DNA of 8,377 bases, taken from Thermoprotei archaeon (lineage in GTDB: Archaea > Thermoproteota > Thermoprotei_A > Sulfolobales > Desulfurococcaceae). Position 1 is the first letter of the stretch; each line of letters opens with the position of its first letter. A program made the position numbers and the translations under genes. The notes beneath the pieces were generated by a model. It was not told the DNA's origin and made no database searches. It saw only the letters and a list, made by a program, of their open reading frames with translations. Positions 6,120 through 8,377 of the stretch are shown piece after piece. The stretch spans positions 1 through 8,377 of the forward strand of contig QMWW01000039.1 of the NCBI GenBank assembly GCA_003661825.1. Direction: 5' to 3'.

Positions 6120-6620
6120 ATGGTGAAAACAGCCCACTACAGGCTATTGATCTATGCTGACAAAGGAGTTCTAAGGTGTGAAAGCCTCGCGAAAAAGCTC
6201 GGTATAAGTGTGAATACCGTTAAGAAGTACCTACGCCTGCTTGAGCGCGAAGGCATGATAAAAGCTAGCGGAATAGATGCGTATGTCCTAACCAACCGAG
6301 GCATGCTTCTCCTCAAGAGCTTGAAGAACATTGCTGGAGCTACTCCTCCCCCTTACCGAGCAGTTGATCCCATTAGTGGGGAACTAATCCCGATAACCAT
6401 TAAGAACTATCTACAGCTTTATGTAGTGATAAAATATGGCCTAATTCCCGAAGACGCTGTTAATGTATACATTAAGAGCGGGGATCTCATTAAGTGGATC
6501 GAGCAGCATATAGGGGATCTATATCTTGCAGAAGAGGTCAAGAAAGGTAGGATAAAGTCTGCTCGAGATCTAGTCGAGTACCTCGAAAAAGTAATTAATT
6601 TGATGAGAGAGCTAAAATAG
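6120..6620 (+). CDS. Winged-helix DNA-binding protein, possible regulator of the sugar kinase unit
   Basis: Residues about 5-68 form a winged helix-turn-helix. The recognition part is LAKKLGISVNTVKKYLRLLE, followed by REGMIKA, and the wing is formed by DAYVLTNRG. The remainder (about 76-166) has no domain I recognise: a conserved-looking PPYRAVDPISGELIPITIKNY, then helices with a charged C-terminus (YLEKVINLMRELK), perhaps for dimerisation. It has no membrane segment or metal-binding Cys cluster. ATG at 6120 follows a clear TATA box at the expected distance. The kinase gene starts 8 bp after its stop, so the two are almost surely cotranscribed, which suggests a local regulator of this sugar unit. 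The name TrmB or any other specific regulator family is not supported by what I can see. Confidence 0.8.
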   Translation: MVKTAHYRLLIYADKGVLRCESLAKKLGISVNTVKKYLRLLEREGMIKASGIDAYVLTNRGMLLLKSLKNIAGATPPPYRAVDPISGELIPITIKNYLQLYVVIKYGLIPEDAVNVYIKSGDLIKWIEQHIGDLYLAEEVKKGRIKSARDLVEYLEKVINLMRELK

Positions 6621-6628
6621 CTTAATGG

Positions 6629-8122
6629 ATGGAAGTAATGGGGGAAGATGGTATAAGCAAAGCGCTTGAAGAGATCCTGCCAAGGATTAGATGGTGGCCG
6701 TGGAGAGGGGTTAGGAAGGAGATCAGAGTAGATGTTCTAGAAGAATCCGAGCACGGGATCCTTGTATTCTTTAGTGTCGATAACTATGTCTTCCAGCTCC
6801 CACTAGCCCCTATAGATAATGTACCCGAAAAACTTGCAGACCGCGTGATAAAGTACAGGGGTAAGTACTGGGTTGAAGCAGAATACACTACAAAGTACCT
6901 AGAGCTTATGGATAGTATAGATGGCGTTAAAGCCGAGGATTTCGCGGTAATAGAGGGTAAGGTGATTGAAGCCGAACCAGTAGATCTCGAGACAACAACG
7001 AATGCTGTAGCCCGGTACAAGCTTAGCAGTGGTTTAGAATTAGTCGTTAAAAGCTACAGGATCCTGCCCGAGCTAGGCATAGAGCCATTAATGCTGACAA
7101 AACTGGTTCGCGAAAACTTTGCCTTCATACCTAAGCTATACAGAGTGTACTCGTATGTGCTAAAAGGTAAGAAGCTATACCTATCTCTGGTAACTCAGAG
7201 AGCTGGGAGGGGCGAAGATGGAGGTGCTCCATTCGTTGAGAGGCTGAAAGGGTATTTTAGCGATTTATCTAAAGGGGTGAAACGCGGCATTCAATACTCT
7301 CTTCTTCTAAAACACGCTTTGAAGCTTGGAGGAATAATTGCAGATATGCACGTTAAGCTTAATCCCGGAGAATCAACTGGTTTCTTCGGTTTAGAGCCGA
7401 TTACAGAAAGCGATATTAGCGCTTGGCATAGGAGGATTGAGAGAAGGATAAGGGTGATCAATGAAAGGCTAGACGAGCTAATAGCGAAATCAAAAGGACA
7501 TATTAGAAATGCTTACGAGTATTGGCAAAGTTTCTTCAACGGGAGGGCTAGGAGAGAAGCCGTTGAAAGAGCTATTGCCGACCTAGATCTATTCGTTGAC
7601 ACGTATAAGGGCAGGACACACCAAGATCTGCATTTAAAGCAAATGGTGTATGTGCAGGAAAGCGGCTCCTTCATCATAACGGATTTCGAGGGAGAGCCTT
7701 TGAGAACGGATGAGGAGCGCTATATGAAAGAACCGCTAGTAAGGGATCTAGCTACTATGGCTACTAGCTACTACTACCTAGTCTTCGATGTCTATAAGAA
7801 TATTGTTGGGAAACCGCTGTACTCGATAGCGCATAAGATCGTTAAGCAGAAGTTCCCATTTATATGGGAGTGGGCGTCGAGACACTCTCTCTACACTGTT
7901 CTAAAGTACTCTTATCTGACTTCTCCGCAAAAACTAGGCTACGACTTATTCGGGTATAAAGACAAGCCATTAACCAAGTTCTACTTCCTCTACGTCCCCG
8001 TCTGGATTGTTGAGAGGGCTCTCTACGAGATCGAGTACGAGCTCCACTACAGGCCTGAGTGGTTCGTCGTTCCTCTTTCTTGTTTAGTCCATTTACCAAT
8101 ACCCTTTTACCCGCGTAAGTAG
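6629..8122 (+). CDS. Maltokinase (Mak/Pep2)-like sugar kinase
   Basis: It is predicted to phosphorylate a sugar, by homology maltose to maltose 1-phosphate with ATP, in the cytoplasm. The fold is that of the aminoglycoside phosphotransferase/kinase-like group. The N-terminal cap begins LPRIRWWPWRG (residues 17-27), the counterpart of the RWF(G/A)GK start of maltokinases. The ATP-site Lys is probably K141 in VVKSYR. LGGIIADMHVKL (233-244) matches the Mak LG..TAELH helix. The catalytic loop HQDLHLKQ (331-338) has Asp333 as base and Gln338 in the metal position. DFEGEP (352-357) and LVRDLATM (370-377) are Mak hallmarks, as is the C-terminal ALYEIEYELHYRPEW (464-478). All key residues are present, and 497 residues is close to bacterial Mak plus a little. 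The next gene begins like a GH57 hydrolase, which supports alpha-glucan metabolism. No GlgE or trehalose synthase is visible. Another substrate such as glucosamine is possible. ATG 6629 or 6638 could both serve. Confidence 0.82.
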   Translation: MEVMGEDGISKALEEILPRIRWWPWRGVRKEIRVDVLEESEHGILVFFSVDNYVFQLPLAPIDNVPEKLADRVIKYRGKYWVEAEYTTKYLELMDSIDGVKAEDFAVIEGKVIEAEPVDLETTTNAVARYKLSSGLELVVKSYRILPELGIEPLMLTKLVRENFAFIPKLYRVYSYVLKGKKLYLSLVTQRAGRGEDGGAPFVERLKGYFSDLSKGVKRGIQYSLLLKHALKLGGIIADMHVKLNPGESTGFFGLEPITESDISAWHRRIERRIRVINERLDELIAKSKGHIRNAYEYWQSFFNGRARREAVERAIADLDLFVDTYKGRTHQDLHLKQMVYVQESGSFIITDFEGEPLRTDEERYMKEPLVRDLATMATSYYYLVFDVYKNIVGKPLYSIAHKIVKQKFPFIWEWASRHSLYTVLKYSYLTSPQKLGYDLFGYKDKPLTKFYFLYVPVWIVERALYEIEYELHYRPEWFVVPLSCLVHLPIPFYPRK

Positions 8123-8153
8123 TAGAGATCCAACTCATAGCTGCTCTTACGAG

Positions 8154-8169
8154 GAGATAGCTTTATCTC
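8154..8169 (+). promoter_or_regulatory. Possible GH57 promoter within a small inverted repeat
   Basis: GAGATA (8154-8159) and TATCTC (8164-8169) form a 6-bp inverted repeat around GCTT, and the segment GCTTTATC resembles a TATA box. A start near 8190 would be almost at the ATG (8194), so the message could be nearly leaderless. The repeat is short and could be chance. Confidence 0.35.
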
Positions 8170-8193
8170 TGAAGCGGTGGATACGGTGGTTGT

Positions 8194-8328
8194 ATGCGTA
8201 AAATAAACTTTGCCTTCGCTATACATTTCCATCAACCAGTAGGTCAGCTGAAAATCGATAGAGTACAGGAGAGGTGTTATAGCGTTCCCCGTCTACCGTT
8301 ACTTCTGAATATTTCTAAATACTTTTAA
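8194..8328 (+). pseudogene. N-terminal fragment of a GH57 glycoside hydrolase, frame stopped after 44 codons
   Basis: GH57 enzymes (alpha-amylases, amylopullulanases, 4-alpha-glucanotransferases, branching enzymes) act on alpha-glucans. The translation starts MRKINFAFAIHFHQPVGQL, which matches conserved region I of the family (the HxHQPVG motif right at the N-terminus). The next residues, IDRVQERCY and then LPLLLNISKYF, are plausible for the first helices. The frame then ends at TAA 8326-8328, far short of the 450 or more residues of a GH57. None of the three frames after it clearly continues the family, though one (ITV near 8329) may hint at a +1 shift. GGTGG at 8185-8189 lies just before the ATG. 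Being 71 bp after the kinase on the same strand, it probably belonged to the same unit. It could be a pseudogene, or a sequencing frameshift in an intact gene cut by the window edge. Confidence 0.65.
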
Positions 8329-8341
8329 TCACGGTAGACGG
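8289..8341. repeat. Perfect 11-bp inverted repeat spanning the GH57 stop
   Basis: CCGTCTACCGT (8289-8299) and ACGGTAGACGG (8331-8341) are exact reverse complements, separated by an AT-rich 31-nt loop. The loop contains the TAA that ends the GH57 frame. It could be an RNA hairpin, a terminator-like structure, or the ends of a short inserted element. No flanking target duplication was seen. Confidence 0.6.
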
Positions 8342-8377
8342 TCATCACGCCCTACCTACCCAGCACCCTGCAGACAC

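Noticed and set aside
7860..8138. 92-codon minus-strand frame overlapping the 3' end of the kinase
   Set aside because: It is Arg/Ser-rich with no domain, and it lies opposite the conserved YELHYRPEW end of the kinase.

Overview
The window looks like chromosomal DNA of a hyperthermophilic crenarchaeon (Thermoproteota, probably Desulfurococcales-like). The signs are an archaeal-type phosphoglycerate mutase, an HTH–ThiN regulator and an Ard1-type N-terminal acetyltransferase. Arg is coded mostly by AGA/AGG, GTG and TTG starts occur, genes are tightly packed, and the upstream gaps carry AT-rich TATA boxes rather than bacterial -35/-10 boxes. The genus cannot be fixed from the sequence alone.

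Left half (about 258-3995), all on the minus strand. In transcription order it holds a crenarchaeal hypothetical protein, a ThiR-like HTH–ThiN regulator, apgM (2,3-bisphosphoglycerate-independent phosphoglycerate mutase of glycolysis/gluconeogenesis), and an Ard1/Naa10-like N-terminal acetyltransferase. The acetyltransferase reading frame is broken by one in-frame TAG, and the missing family C-terminus is encoded immediately after it in the same frame. A 12-bp word is repeated exactly in the two gaps that flank the regulator gene, a candidate operator.

Right half (about 4037-8377), all on the plus strand. It opens with a two-gene ABC-2 exporter: an ATPase and a permease that overlap by 8 bp. 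A second unit follows from its own promoter: a winged-helix protein, then 8 bp later a maltokinase (Mak/Pep2)-like sugar kinase, then the start of a GH57 glycoside hydrolase. The kinase and GH57 together suggest alpha-glucan or maltodextrin metabolism, with the winged-helix protein as a possible local regulator. The GH57 frame stops after 44 codons, inside a segment bounded by a perfect 11-bp inverted repeat.

The points most worth a second look are the amber codon in the acetyltransferase, the archaeal maltokinase-like/GH57 pair and its interrupted GH57 start, and the repeated word around the ThiR-like gene. No rRNA, tRNA, CRISPR array, transposase or integrase gene was recognised.
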